64,000 nucleotides of DNA from Gracilibacillus salinarum (GTDB lineage: Bacteria; Bacillota; Bacilli; Bacillales; Amphibacillaceae): positions 4,226,001-4,290,000 of the forward strand of contig NZ_CP095071.1 in the NCBI RefSeq assembly GCF_022919575.1, read 5' to 3'. Each line of letters begins with the position of its first letter. Position 1 is the first letter of the stretch. The position numbers and the translations under genes are program-made. Below are positions 43,691 through 52,671 of the stretch, piece after piece. The notes below the pieces were generated by a model. The model did no database searches and had not been told where the DNA came from. It was given only the letters and a program-made list of their open reading frames with translations.

Positions 43691-44283
43691 TACTTATATA
43701 AAAACGTGGTATGTATATGATCTAAGAATTCGTCTGATGACAGGCCGCGTACTTCACGTTGAAATAAGTAGGAATCACTTGAAAAAGCTAATAATACCAT
43801 ATCCGCTCTAAATGTACTGTTATCAACTCTAAATTCCGATTGATTCATCTCATCAAAGAGTCCGACCATTACTTGGTGTAATTCGTTATACAATGGACTT
43901 GTGATGATATGACGGTTACTTGTGCTCGATTTCTCGACACCTTTTAGTAAGGAAGCTTTGCTTTCTTTAAAACGGATAAATAATGGAAGTACTCCTTTAA
44001 ATCGATAGCTGGCCAATTCATGCTGGTGTGATGCTAAATACAGATGAACTTCTTCCAAAAAACCACAAAAATTGTCTTTAATTAGATCAAGACACACTTC
44101 ACCTTTATTATTATATCTACGATAGAGTGTACCGGCGCCAATTCCGGCTTCTTTAGCAATTTGATTCATGCTTACTTTTTCTATATTATGTTGGGAAAAA
44201 AGGCGATAGGCTACTTCTAAGATTCGATGACGATTCTCAGCAGCATCTCGTCGTTCCTTTCTGTAGTTGTCATTGCTAATCAT
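43690..44283 (-). CDS. TetR-family transcriptional regulator
   Basis: 197 residues from ATG 44283 (GAGGTGATC upstream; a longer frame to 44304 overlaps that site). HTH at about 13-58 with MNQIAKEAGIGAGTLYRRYNNKGEV. The C-terminal domain is helical with no recognised ligand motif. No efflux or enzyme gene is adjacent on either side, so it is an orphan here and its target lies elsewhere or has been lost. The stop codon is completed at the boundary of repeat R6, so the last residues may differ from the ancestral protein. Confidence 0.85.
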   Translation of the reverse strand: MISNDNYRKERRDAAENRHRILEVAYRLFSQHNIEKVSMNQIAKEAGIGAGTLYRRYNNKGEVCLDLIKDNFCGFLEEVHLYLASHQHELASYRFKGVLPLFIRFKESKASLLKGVEKSSTSNRHIITSPLYNELHQVMVGLFDEMNQSEFRVDNSTFRADMVLLAFSSDSYLFQREVRGLSSDEFLDHIHTTFLYK

Positions 44284-44427
44284 TTGATCACCTCTAAAAT
44301 ACAATACATTGTCGTCTAATAATTGTGATAGACGTATCCATTAATTGTAATGGAGAATTCCTAAACCTTCAATTTACAACTAATCCTAAGAAAAGATAAA
44401 TGAGTTTTTGGCTTTTTATTTCTTCCT

Positions 44428-45375
44428 TTATTCAAAGTTTAAATGGTCAGGAACAGGAATGTCGGGATCTACAGAAAGAGTGTTTATATAAGTATTCGTA
44501 TAGGCATCTCGAAATTGGCTTGGTGTCATTCCTTCGTAATTCTTAAATAATTTCATAAAGTACTTATCTTCCTTGAAGTTTAATTGATAGGATATCTCCT
44601 TAATTGTCTTATTAGTTGTACATAGTAATTCTTTCGCTTTGTTCAGTTTTATCGTATTGATATATTTGATCGTACTCATGCCGATATTCTTTTTAAAAAC
44701 CCTTGTTAAATGATCTGCATTCATTGAAAAAGTATCAGCAACATCTTTTACATGTATATCCTCGTAGATATTTACACGAATCCACTCGAGGATTTGGTTA
44801 AATTTATGTGTGTTTTCATACTGATCTGTATACGATTGCAAAAAACGTTTACTGAATTGTTCGGTAAGTTCAATAAGCATTTCAGTTACGAGATAATCTA
44901 CTGCATAGGTACTGTAATAAGAATTATTAGCTATATCTAATATTTGATTCATTAATATAAATGGCTTATTTGTATATTTTAACGAAAAAAAATCAGGAAG
45001 AAACGATGCATTATTAATGGACTCTCTATGATGATCGATAAGAGACCCTATTAGGTGATTAATAAACTTGTCTGTTGGATACCTGTCTGTCTCTGATCGT
45101 GGAAAAAAATGCAACCAGAAAAAACTAGCCTCATTTTCAGAAGGATGATAGCCAAAATATTGTAATCCAGGTGGTATCAGTAATACGTCACCGTGCTGTA
45201 ATTCAAATTGTTTATCTTCTATTTGAATAAATATAGATTTATGAACTCCGATGATAATTTCAAAATCTTTAGTTAGTTTCATTTCCTTATGTTTCCAGCC
45301 ATGATTACTAACAAATTGGCCTGATTTGAAATAGGCAACAGGCCTTTCAATGTTAATTTTCCAGAGCATATCCAT
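44428..45375 (-). CDS. AraC-family transcriptional regulator (cupin + HTH)
   Basis: 315 residues: N-terminal cupin-like sensor (about 15-110, with the FELQHGDVLLIPPG strand pair), linker, and C-terminal AraC double HTH (about 192-290: VKDVADTFSMNADHLTRVFKKNIG and IKEISYQLNFKEDKYFMKLFKNYEGMTP). GGAGGTTATG precedes ATG 45375. It is divergent from the GPH symporter and GH127 genes, which it probably activates in response to arabinose-containing saccharides. Repeat R7 lies between them. Confidence 0.92.
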   Translation of the reverse strand: MDMLWKINIERPVAYFKSGQFVSNHGWKHKEMKLTKDFEIIIGVHKSIFIQIEDKQFELQHGDVLLIPPGLQYFGYHPSENEASFFWLHFFPRSETDRYPTDKFINHLIGSLIDHHRESINNASFLPDFFSLKYTNKPFILMNQILDIANNSYYSTYAVDYLVTEMLIELTEQFSKRFLQSYTDQYENTHKFNQILEWIRVNIYEDIHVKDVADTFSMNADHLTRVFKKNIGMSTIKYINTIKLNKAKELLCTTNKTIKEISYQLNFKEDKYFMKLFKNYEGMTPSQFRDAYTNTYINTLSVDPDIPVPDHLNFE

Positions 45376-45411
45376 GTAAACATAACCTCCAAACTGAAAA
45401 AAGTAGTTTTG

Positions 45412-45561
45412 ATCACGGTGCTAACCGTCTGTAAGATTCCCACTTCAAGCTACGAGTACTACGACGAAGCTAAGTGGGAGTAGATAGACGCTAACGCCCT
45501 GATAATTTCTGCTAATGATCAGTGGGGGCAAAAACCCCCACTGATCAAAGTCTAACTTTAT
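45412..45561 (+). repeat. Dispersed two-hairpin repeat R, copy R7
   Basis: From ATCACGGTGCTAACCGTC to AAGTCTAACTTTAT, with an intact second hairpin (GATCAGTGGGGG facing CCCCCACTGATC). It lies in the divergent regulatory region between the AraC gene and the symporter; the remaining bases to 45841 hold AT-rich sequence with no gene. Confidence 0.88.
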
Positions 45562-45841
45562 TAACCATAAGTCGTTTTTTTCCACCATGTGATAGCCTGA
45601 TTTGATAGTATACTAATATATATTGATTAATCAAGTATAATACTTTGGCAATAGACTGGTTAATAAAATAGGATTTAACTTTATCTAAAACTAAATTCAG
45701 CTCAATTATCGGAAAAAGCCACCAAAACTACAAAAATGACTGTTTTCATCACGAAGAACAGCGCTTACAATATGTATATCAAGTTAACGAATCGTTAGCT
45801 TCATAATACGTATTATGTCTAAGTTAGTTTTTTGAATCAAA

Positions 45842-45855
45842 AGAAAACGTTTTCT
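45842..45855. promoter_or_regulatory. cre-like palindrome upstream of the symporter-GH127 operon
   Basis: AGAAAACGTTTTCT is a perfect 14-bp palindrome matching the CcpA cre core at all but the two outermost bases. It ends 28 bp before the symporter ATG, a position suited to repression. A LacI-type local repressor is an alternative, but none is encoded nearby. Confidence 0.55.
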
Positions 45856-45883
45856 GACATCATGAAAATTGGAGGCTTACATC

Positions 45884-47236
45884 ATGGAAAATAAAAACAT
45901 GCTGTCGGATAAAGTACCTTTTCATCGACGGATCAGTTACTCATTGACGGACACAGGAGGGAATCTTCTTTATTGTATTATTACAGGTTATTTACTATAT
46001 TTTTATACCGATGTTTTTGGTTTATCGGTTGGAGTTGCAGGAACCTTGCTATTGTTAACTCGCCTTATAGATGCAATTGATGCACCAATATGGGGGTTTA
46101 TCATTGATCATACGAAGTCTAAATACGGTCAAAGCAGACCTTATTTCTTATGGTTATGTGTTCCATTTGCTTTTTTTACAGTATTAACGTTTACAACTCC
46201 TGACCTTGATGGAACATGGAAAATTGTTTATGCTGCAGCAACATATATTTTGGCAGGTATTTGTTACACCGGTATTTCTACGCCTATCACAGCAATTCTT
46301 CCTAACCTGTCAAGAGATCCGAATGAACGTGTTATATTAAATTCTTTTCGTATGGTTGGTGGCAATATAGGGAATTTTGCAGCAGTAACATTTACTCTGC
46401 CTCTAGTTGCATATTTTGGAGGAGGAAATGAACAAAAGGGTTTCACAATTACTGTGGCTCTAGCTGCTGTGATTGCAATTATAATGTTTCTTATTGCCTT
46501 CTCGGATTTAAGAGAAATAAATACCACCAAAATAAAGAAATTGCCAATGAAACAAAGTATCAAGGCAGTAAAAGGAAATTGGCCATGGGTACTAGTTGTG
46601 GCAGCTAATTTGATTTTTTGGATAGCGCTAACAGTACGTACCTCTACGCTTGTATACTATTTTGAATATAATATTGGCGATAAAGGACTCGTTCCATTGA
46701 TTAATGGTATTTCTGTTATTCAAGTATTAGGTATGATGGTCATTCCGTTTATAGTGAAGTTTAGTAACAAATATACAACAACTATCCTTGGTTTTGCACT
46801 AGCAGCAATAGGTCAAGTTATCATGTTTACTGGTGGAGAAGTATTGAGCATTATTATTATAGGTTGGATTATAGGTAATATTGGTTCAGGTATTGCTTGC
46901 TCTATGCCATTTGCGATGCTGTCAGACACAGTAGATTATGGAGAATGGAAAACCGGTCTTCGTGCAAGCGGATTTCTAACAGCAATTGGAAGTGCCTTTT
47001 GTATAAAAGCGGGTTCAGGGTTGGGCGGCTTTATTCCTTCCCTTATCCTGAATGCGGTAGGTTATGTCCCGAATGAAGTACAAACAGAAGCTTCATTATT
47101 AGGTATTCAGTTTATTTTTATTTGGTTGCCCGCTATTATTTTTGCACTAGGAGTTATTCCAATGATATTCTACCGCCCTTATGAAAAACAAGAAGACAAA
47201 ATAAGACAGTATTTAACCGCTAATCAGACAAGCTAA
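45884..47236 (+). CDS. GPH-family sugar:cation symporter (MelB/XylP type)
   Basis: 450 residues from ATG 45884, 8 nt after GGAGG (the frame extends to a TTG at 45869 that overlaps this site). Twelve membrane helices; the GPH signature is seen as LTRLIDAIDAPIWGFIIDHTKSKYGQSRPYFLW, with cation-site Asp residues in helix II, and SMPFAMLSDTVDYGEWKTG in the second half. It imports a glycoside, pentoside or hexuronide with Na+ or H+. Its partner gene, 24 bp downstream, encodes a beta-L-arabinofuranosidase, so an arabino-disaccharide is the likely cargo. Confidence 0.92.
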   Translation: MENKNMLSDKVPFHRRISYSLTDTGGNLLYCIITGYLLYFYTDVFGLSVGVAGTLLLLTRLIDAIDAPIWGFIIDHTKSKYGQSRPYFLWLCVPFAFFTVLTFTTPDLDGTWKIVYAAATYILAGICYTGISTPITAILPNLSRDPNERVILNSFRMVGGNIGNFAAVTFTLPLVAYFGGGNEQKGFTITVALAAVIAIIMFLIAFSDLREINTTKIKKLPMKQSIKAVKGNWPWVLVVAANLIFWIALTVRTSTLVYYFEYNIGDKGLVPLINGISVIQVLGMMVIPFIVKFSNKYTTTILGFALAAIGQVIMFTGGEVLSIIIIGWIIGNIGSGIACSMPFAMLSDTVDYGEWKTGLRASGFLTAIGSAFCIKAGSGLGGFIPSLILNAVGYVPNEVQTEASLLGIQFIFIWLPAIIFALGVIPMIFYRPYEKQEDKIRQYLTANQTS

Positions 47237-47260
47237 CAGAAAAAAGAGAGGATGTTTATT

Positions 47261-49237
47261 TTGACGGAGCAACATGTGTCTCAACATAGTGTAAACATAA
47301 CAGATAAATTTTGGTCTCATTATATAGAAACGGTTAGAACAGAAATGATACCTTATCAATGGAAAGTACTTAATGATCAAGCAGACATTACTATTGAAAA
47401 AGAGCGAAATGACGAAACGATACCATCTGAAAAAAGTCACGCAATTGAAAATTTTAAAATTGCAGCAGGACTGGAAGAAGGCAACCATTATGGATGGGTG
47501 TTTCAAGACAGTGATGTGTACAAATGGCTGGAAGCAGTTGCGTATTCTTTACAATATAAATATGATGAGAAATTAAAAGAGCTGGCTGACAGTGTTATCG
47601 ATTTATTAGAACGTGCACAAGAAAAAGACGGCTATTTAAATACCTATTTCTCCATAGAGGAACCAGAAAGAAGATTTAAGATGTTAGCGGAGAGTCATGA
47701 ATTATATTGTGCAGGTCACTATATTGAAGCTGCTATTGCCTACTACAAGGCAACAAACAATGAGAAAGCATTACGTATCGCGTGTCGTTTAGCATACTGT
47801 ATTGATAATCATTTTGGTTATGAAGAAGGCAAAATAAAAGGCTACGATGGCCATGAAGAAATTGAAATTGCCTTAGCAAAATTATATGAGGTAACAGGGG
47901 AAGAGAACTATTTGCAACTAAGTCAGTTCTTTCTGTATGAACGTGGTCAAGATACTACTTTTTTTGCCAAACAAAAAGAGGAAGACAACAGCGAAAGACC
48001 AGTTATTGAAGGAATGAGTAAGTTTCCGCTGAGCTATTATCAAGCGCATAAGCCAATCTTAGAACAAGATACGGCAGAAGGACATGCGGTAAGGCTTGTT
48101 TATATGTGTACGGCGATGGCAGATCTAGCTCATTTAAGTAATGATGATGAAATGTTAACAGCTTGCAGAAGACTCTGGAATAACATCGTAGAAAAAAGAA
48201 TGTATATTACAGGTGGCATTGGCTCAACAGTCAATGGGGAAGCTTTTACAGCTGATTATGATTTGCCTAATGATACGATGTATTGTGAAACATGTGCGTC
48301 AGTAGGACTTATCTTTTTTGCATATAATATGTTAAAAAATGAAGCAAATGGGCGATATGCAGATACATTAGAACGAGCACTTTACAATTCTGTAATAAGT
48401 GGTATGGCATTAGATGGCAAACATTTCTTTTATGTAAATCCGTTAGAAGTAAAACCGGAATACAGCGAAAAAGATCCTGGCAAGAGCCATGTCAAAGTGA
48501 CACGTCCGGAATGGTTTGGCTGTGCTTGTTGTCCACCGAACCTGGCAAGATTATTAACGTCGTTGAATAAATACATTTATACTATTCATGACGATGTGAT
48601 ATACACTAATTTATATATAACGAATAATACAACCTTTGAAATAAATCAAAACCCGATAAAAATAGATCAAAAAACTAATTATCCATGGGATGGAATGAAT
48701 ATATTTACAATTGATACAATTAAGGAAACTGAATTTGGTTTAGCCTTAAGAATCCCATACTGGTCGAAGACAAGCAATATTTATGTGAATGGACAAAAAT
48801 GGGAAGGTAACTTGGAAAACGGGTATGTCATCCTGCATAGAAGCTGGAAGAACGGAGATGAAGTCACGGTTGAATTAGATATGACCATTCAGAAGTGGAC
48901 AGCGAATCCAAAAGTGAGGTCTAATCAGCATAAGGTAGCCATTCAAAGAGGTCCTATCATTTATTGTGCGGAAGAAGTCGATAATGGCAAAGACTTACAT
49001 TTGTTGAGGATCCCCAAGGACAGTAATTTCGATTATCATTTTGCTCCTGAGGTATTGGGAGGAGTTGGGGTAATAAAAGTAAACGGTCTGAGAAAGGCAT
49101 ACTCCAGTGATTGGGATCATCAATTATATCGAATAGATGAACAAGAAACATTTGAATCAGATTTAATTACACTTGTTCCATACTTTTGTTGGGCAAATCG
49201 GACACCAGGTGAGATGTTAGTCTGGCTGTCAAAATAA
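47261..49237 (+). CDS. Beta-L-arabinofuranosidase, glycoside hydrolase family 127
   Basis: 658 residues, no signal peptide. TTG 47261 is preferred (GAGAGG about 10 nt upstream); ATG 47252 is only 1-2 nt from that site. GH127 features: MYITGGIGSTVNGEAFTADYDLPND, the zinc-binding YCETCASVG (about 341-349) and the FGCACCPPNLAR block (about 418-429) whose cysteine is the nucleophile in characterised enzymes, plus the C-terminal beta-domain. It releases L-arabinofuranose from beta-linked oligosaccharides imported by the upstream symporter. Same operon, regulated by the divergent AraC protein and probably CcpA. Confidence 0.93.
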   Translation: MTEQHVSQHSVNITDKFWSHYIETVRTEMIPYQWKVLNDQADITIEKERNDETIPSEKSHAIENFKIAAGLEEGNHYGWVFQDSDVYKWLEAVAYSLQYKYDEKLKELADSVIDLLERAQEKDGYLNTYFSIEEPERRFKMLAESHELYCAGHYIEAAIAYYKATNNEKALRIACRLAYCIDNHFGYEEGKIKGYDGHEEIEIALAKLYEVTGEENYLQLSQFFLYERGQDTTFFAKQKEEDNSERPVIEGMSKFPLSYYQAHKPILEQDTAEGHAVRLVYMCTAMADLAHLSNDDEMLTACRRLWNNIVEKRMYITGGIGSTVNGEAFTADYDLPNDTMYCETCASVGLIFFAYNMLKNEANGRYADTLERALYNSVISGMALDGKHFFYVNPLEVKPEYSEKDPGKSHVKVTRPEWFGCACCPPNLARLLTSLNKYIYTIHDDVIYTNLYITNNTTFEINQNPIKIDQKTNYPWDGMNIFTIDTIKETEFGLALRIPYWSKTSNIYVNGQKWEGNLENGYVILHRSWKNGDEVTVELDMTIQKWTANPKVRSNQHKVAIQRGPIIYCAEEVDNGKDLHLLRIPKDSNFDYHFAPEVLGGVGVIKVNGLRKAYSSDWDHQLYRIDEQETFESDLITLVPYFCWANRTPGEMLVWLSK

Positions 49238-49322
49238 TGAGAAAAGATAGATGAAATTGTAGCACATAATTATTACCTCCGAGGAGAATCTAAATATGAC
49301 TTTTCCAAAGGAGGGCTACAAT

Positions 49323-49949
49323 ATGCAAAATCAAAATCAAACGCAAAATGGAATGCAAATGCCACAAGACTTGATGAATCAAACAGCTACTCATAATCAT
49401 GGTGCACATGAGTTATTTGATGCACATGAAGTGATTGGTTGTCTGATTGGTGCAATTGAACAGTATCAATTATATGATCAAAATATTCAATGCCAAGAGC
49501 TAAAGGGTATTCTTCAGCGTCAGACATCGTTTATGTTGCAAATGTATAATACGATTGTGGATACCTTTCAATCTGGACAGGATCCGCAAGTACCAACACA
49601 GCAATACAAGATGCAACAAAGTAACGAGGTTACTTATGGGGTGAAGGCAGGTCAACCGAAACAGCCGAAAATGGCAGTCAATCAATTAACAGATGAATGC
49701 TATTCTTCGTTTATGTTAGGACAAATTAAAGCAGCATCCTCTGGATTTACGACTGCAGCTGCTGAAATGAACCATCCGGTATTGCGAAGAATACTGGCAG
49801 ACAGTATTCCGAACCTGATCGAGATGAGCTATGAGTTATTCTTGTACCAAAACAAAAATGGCTATTACCAGATTCCACAGTTAAAAGAGCAAGATATGAA
49901 TATTATGGTGCAAGCGTATGCGAAAGCACCACAGCAAAACATGCACTAA
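49323..49949 (+). CDS. Spore coat protein, CotF family
   Basis: 208 residues from ATG 49323, which follows AAAGGAGGGC; the longer frame to 49296 lacks a ribosome site. The N-terminus is Gln/Asn/Met-rich, followed by two copies of the ferritin-like CotF helical domain (LFDAHEVIGCLIGAIEQYQLY and the YSSFMLGQIKAASSGFTTAAAEM half). It is assembled into the spore coat in the mother cell. Monocistronic with a terminator at 49961. It supports the inference that the host forms endospores. Confidence 0.88.
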   Translation: MQNQNQTQNGMQMPQDLMNQTATHNHGAHELFDAHEVIGCLIGAIEQYQLYDQNIQCQELKGILQRQTSFMLQMYNTIVDTFQSGQDPQVPTQQYKMQQSNEVTYGVKAGQPKQPKMAVNQLTDECYSSFMLGQIKAASSGFTTAAAEMNHPVLRRILADSIPNLIEMSYELFLYQNKNGYYQIPQLKEQDMNIMVQAYAKAPQQNMH

Positions 49950-49960
49950 ACAGAATTAAA

Positions 49961-49991
49961 AAAGAGGGTTACTCATTGAGTATCCCTCTTT
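49961..49991. terminator. Bidirectional terminator between cotF-like and MFS genes
   Basis: AAAGAGGG and ACTCA pair with AGT and CCCTCTTT around a short loop, with A and T runs at either side, between convergent genes. Confidence 0.8.
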
Positions 49992-49994
49992 CCT

Positions 49995-51191
49995 TTAAGT
50001 TAAGCTAGCATTGGATAGGGATTTTTTATCTTTTTTACCATGCATCACAAAATAAAGCGGCAGAGTAAGGAGGACAAGTATTCCCAAAATAATGTACAAG
50101 TATTGGTAACCAGTAAACGGGATGATAATGCCCAGTAAGTAAGGACCGAAACCCAAGCCGGCATCCAGCGCTATAAAATACGTAGAAGTTGCTAAGCCAA
50201 TCTGTTGAGGAGTCGTGGATTTGACCGCAATTGCCTGTGTAACAGATTGCATATTACCAAATCCTAAGCCAATCAATACTCCTGAGAATAATAGCATAAA
50301 ACTGTTTTGTGCTGTACTTAACAACAACAAGCCAATGCCGAACAGGAGAAATGCAGGATACATGACGGCATTTGCCCCTTTTTCATCCATTAAACGTCCA
50401 GTGAAAGGACGAGAGACCAAAATAGCTACCGCATAAAATACGAAAAACAGACTGGCTGCATTGACCAAGTCAATTTCGATTGCATAAAAATTAATAAACG
50501 AAAGAATACTGGCATAACAAAAGGAAACAATCAGGACAATCGCTGCGATCGGTAATGCTTTTATTTCAATTAATTGCGATAAAGATAATTTCTTCGTTTC
50601 TTTCGTTGTTGTTTCTTTTTTGACTTCCGGAATATGAAGGAATAGCGAAAGCAAAAAGCTAATAATTCCTAATACGAGACAGAAACGGAATATCATTTGA
50701 AAACTGGTATGATGACTCATATATAAACCGATAAACGGACCAATTGCCGTAGCGAGCGTGATACTCATACTGTAGTAACTGATTCCTTCGCCTTTTCGTT
50801 TGGAAGGAATGACTTCTGCCACAATGGTACCTGTTGCAGTACTTGCCATACCTAATGCGATCCCATGCAAAAAGCGTGTTACCAGCAGGAAGACAATCCC
50901 TAATTGTACAAAATAAAATGCGGAAGTGATAATAAAAAATAGTAATCCACCATAGAGCATCTTTTTATTTCCCACGGTAGAAATCATCCGGCCAATAAAG
51001 AGACGCCCGATGAGGGTACCAACAATGAATATGCCAGTGACAAGGCCTGCCTGACTTTCGCTGACGCCAAAAGCATCGACAGCATATACCGTCATGGTTA
51101 CTAGTAATAAATAAAACACCAAATATAAGAAAAAATTGGCACTGGATACAAATAAAAAATCTTTCGTCCAAAGCTTTTCTTGCTGCTTCAT
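49995..51191 (-). CDS. MFS transporter (12 TM, DHA1-like drug efflux)
   Basis: 398 residues with 12 predicted helices. Motif A-like LIGRLFIGRMISTVGNKKML after helix II and a second RPFTGRLMDEKGAN, as in YttB/YfmO-type transporters of Bacilli. AAGGAG precedes ATG 51191. It follows the MarR gene by 13 bp in one operon, so export of a toxic compound sensed by that MarR protein is likely. Substrate unknown. Confidence 0.9.
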   Translation of the reverse strand: MKQQEKLWTKDFLFVSSANFFLYLVFYLLLVTMTVYAVDAFGVSESQAGLVTGIFIVGTLIGRLFIGRMISTVGNKKMLYGGLLFFIITSAFYFVQLGIVFLLVTRFLHGIALGMASTATGTIVAEVIPSKRKGEGISYYSMSITLATAIGPFIGLYMSHHTSFQMIFRFCLVLGIISFLLSLFLHIPEVKKETTTKETKKLSLSQLIEIKALPIAAIVLIVSFCYASILSFINFYAIEIDLVNAASLFFVFYAVAILVSRPFTGRLMDEKGANAVMYPAFLLFGIGLLLLSTAQNSFMLLFSGVLIGLGFGNMQSVTQAIAVKSTTPQQIGLATSTYFIALDAGLGFGPYLLGIIIPFTGYQYLYIILGILVLLTLPLYFVMHGKKDKKSLSNASLT

Positions 51192-51204
51192 GAAACCATT
51201 CTCC

Positions 51205-51624
51205 TTACTTTGTTAAGTTTTTTCTTATTTCCTTGAAGATTCTCATCGTTTCTACTTGATCTTCTTCTGATATCCCAGCTAAAATTTCTTTTTCAAATTG
51301 ATCGATTGATTGTCGCACTTTTAGATACACGTGGTTCCCGTAGTCCGTAACCATCATTTTTTTTTCGCGTTTGTCATTTCCTTGCCGGTGGGTTACTAAT
51401 CCTAAGGCTTCTAGGCGGCTCATCGTACGGGTAATCGTAGGTTTCTCCACTCCTTGGTAGGTGGATATCTCGACATTTGTACTTGGCCCGAAATTGGATA
51501 AGTAATAAAGGATAATCCATTGCGCCCGGTGTAAGTCATGCTGTTGCAACAGATCATTTAATTTCTTCTCGAATGGTCTGTATAACAATATCAACTGGTA
51601 AAAAAACGTATGTGGTTCTTGCAT
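51205..51624 (-). CDS. MarR-family transcriptional regulator
   Basis: 139 residues with the winged HTH (NVEISTYQGVEKPTITRTMSRLEALGLVTHRQGNDKREKKMMVT; the Asp-Lys-Arg wing is typical). AAGGAG lies before ATG 51624. Upstream is a perfect 9-bp inverted repeat (51654-51678) as operator. It is the first gene of a two-gene unit with the MFS efflux gene. Confidence 0.9.
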   Translation of the reverse strand: MQEPHTFFYQLILLYRPFEKKLNDLLQQHDLHRAQWIILYYLSNFGPSTNVEISTYQGVEKPTITRTMSRLEALGLVTHRQGNDKREKKMMVTDYGNHVYLKVRQSIDQFEKEILAGISEEDQVETMRIFKEIRKNLTK

Positions 51625-51653
51625 TTTTCCATCTCCTTCCTGCTATGCAGGGT

Positions 51654-51678
51654 AAATAGTTAGCTAGGGTAACTATTT
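51654..51678. promoter_or_regulatory. Operator of the MarR-MFS operon
   Basis: AAATAGTTA (51654-51662) and TAACTATTT (51670-51678) form a perfect inverted repeat with a 7-bp spacer, about 30 bp before the MarR start. Confidence 0.7.
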
Positions 51679-51740
51679 AATTTTAGCAGTAGATGCAGGA
51701 TGCTGTCCAGTATTCCTTCTTACATAAAATTTCAAATAAG

Positions 51741-52270
51741 AAAAAGGAGCCAAAAGTGGGAGCAGTTAGCAGAGATTTGTATCGTTTAGCGATAAAGGGA
51801 CCAAAAGTGGGGTGTAGTCAGCAGAGATTTGTATCGTTTAGCGATAAAGGGACCAAAAGTGGGGTGTAGTCAGCAGAGATTTGTATCGTTTAGCGATAAA
51901 GGAGCCAAAAGTGGGAGCAGTTAGCAGAGATTTGTATCGTTTAGCGATAAAGGGACCAAAAGTGGGGTGTAGTCAGCAGAGATTTGTATCGTTTAGCGAT
52001 AAAGGGACCAAAAGTGGGGTGTAGTCAGCAGAGATTTGTATCGTTTAGCGATAAAGGAGCCAAAAGTGGGAGCAGTTAGCAGAGATTTGTATCGTTTAGC
52101 GATAAAGGGACCAAAAGTGGGGTGTAGTCAGCAGAGATTTGTATCGATTAGCGATAAAGGAACCAAAAGTGGGAGCCAGTCAGCAGAGATTTGTATCGTT
52201 TAGTGAGAAAGGGACCAAAAGTGGGAGCAGTTAGCAGAGATTTGTAGAGTTTAAAAAGAAAGAAGACAAA
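51741..52270. repeat. Tandem array T2, ten 52-bp units with a higher-order A-B-B pattern
   Basis: The TGTATCG heptamer recurs every 52 bp from 51778 to 52246. Two unit types alternate: A (GGAGCCAAAAGTGGGAGCAG) and B (GGGACCAAAAGTGGGGTGTA), in the order A B B A B B A B then two variants, so a 156-bp A-B-B trimer was amplified. The last unit is aberrant (TGTAGAGTTTAAAAAG, then GAAAGAAGACAAA) in the same way as the last unit of T1. No spacers, no protein. It fills the gap between the MarR operon and the YhfP-like gene. Confidence 0.95.
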
Positions 52271-52480
52271 TGATGGTGGATTCCGGCTGGTTTTGTCTCC
52301 TTGAAGAGTCTGTACCATTGCCAGGGCCCAAACATAGACTATCGCGGGGAGAAACGTTGTCCCTAGCACATGAATCAATTCAAAATGACCGCTATGTGTC
52401 ACTTTACATAATCCATCTTACAGCTAGTTGTATAATTATTTATGGTAAGGACCGGGCGCGGGGTTATGCCCGGTTTTCCT
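52271..52480. repeat. Right-end remnant of an E element plus half of repeat F
   Basis: TTCAAAATGACCG (52379-52391) and ACATAATCCAT (52407-52417) match the right end of E2 (near 30145 and 30179), and the ACCGGGC/GCCCGGT hairpin (52452-52475) matches the one right of E2. The left half is unrecognisable. No gene. Confidence 0.5.
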
Positions 52481-52580
52481 TACGTTTACGTGAATGGAAT
52501 AGTTATATCATGTCTATCGGACAAAAAGCCATGCATAATAGCTTGAAATGATCAATAGCAGCATAGCTGGAAATTATCTT

Positions 52581-52630
52581 TATCACGGCGCTGAACGTCC
52601 GTAATACCCCCCTGATTGAAGTCTCACTTG
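52581..52630 (+). repeat. Short copy of repeat R (R9, internal deletion)
   Basis: ATCACGGCGCTGAACGTCCG, then CCCCCC, then TGATTGAAGTCTCACTT: the two ends of the R family joined with about 100 bp missing. Nearly the same deletion as R8. Confidence 0.8.
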
Positions 52631-52671
52631 ATATTATTCCAATTACTCAATAGACATATTTTTTCCTTTAT

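Noticed and set aside
45842..45855. LacI-type local repressor site rather than cre
   Set aside because: No LacI-family gene is encoded in the window and three other carbohydrate units carry similar boxes, which favours CcpA.
52148..52402. 84-codon minus-strand ORF through T2
   Set aside because: It arises from the repeat units; the period of 52 is not divisible by three, so no repeat peptide is maintained.
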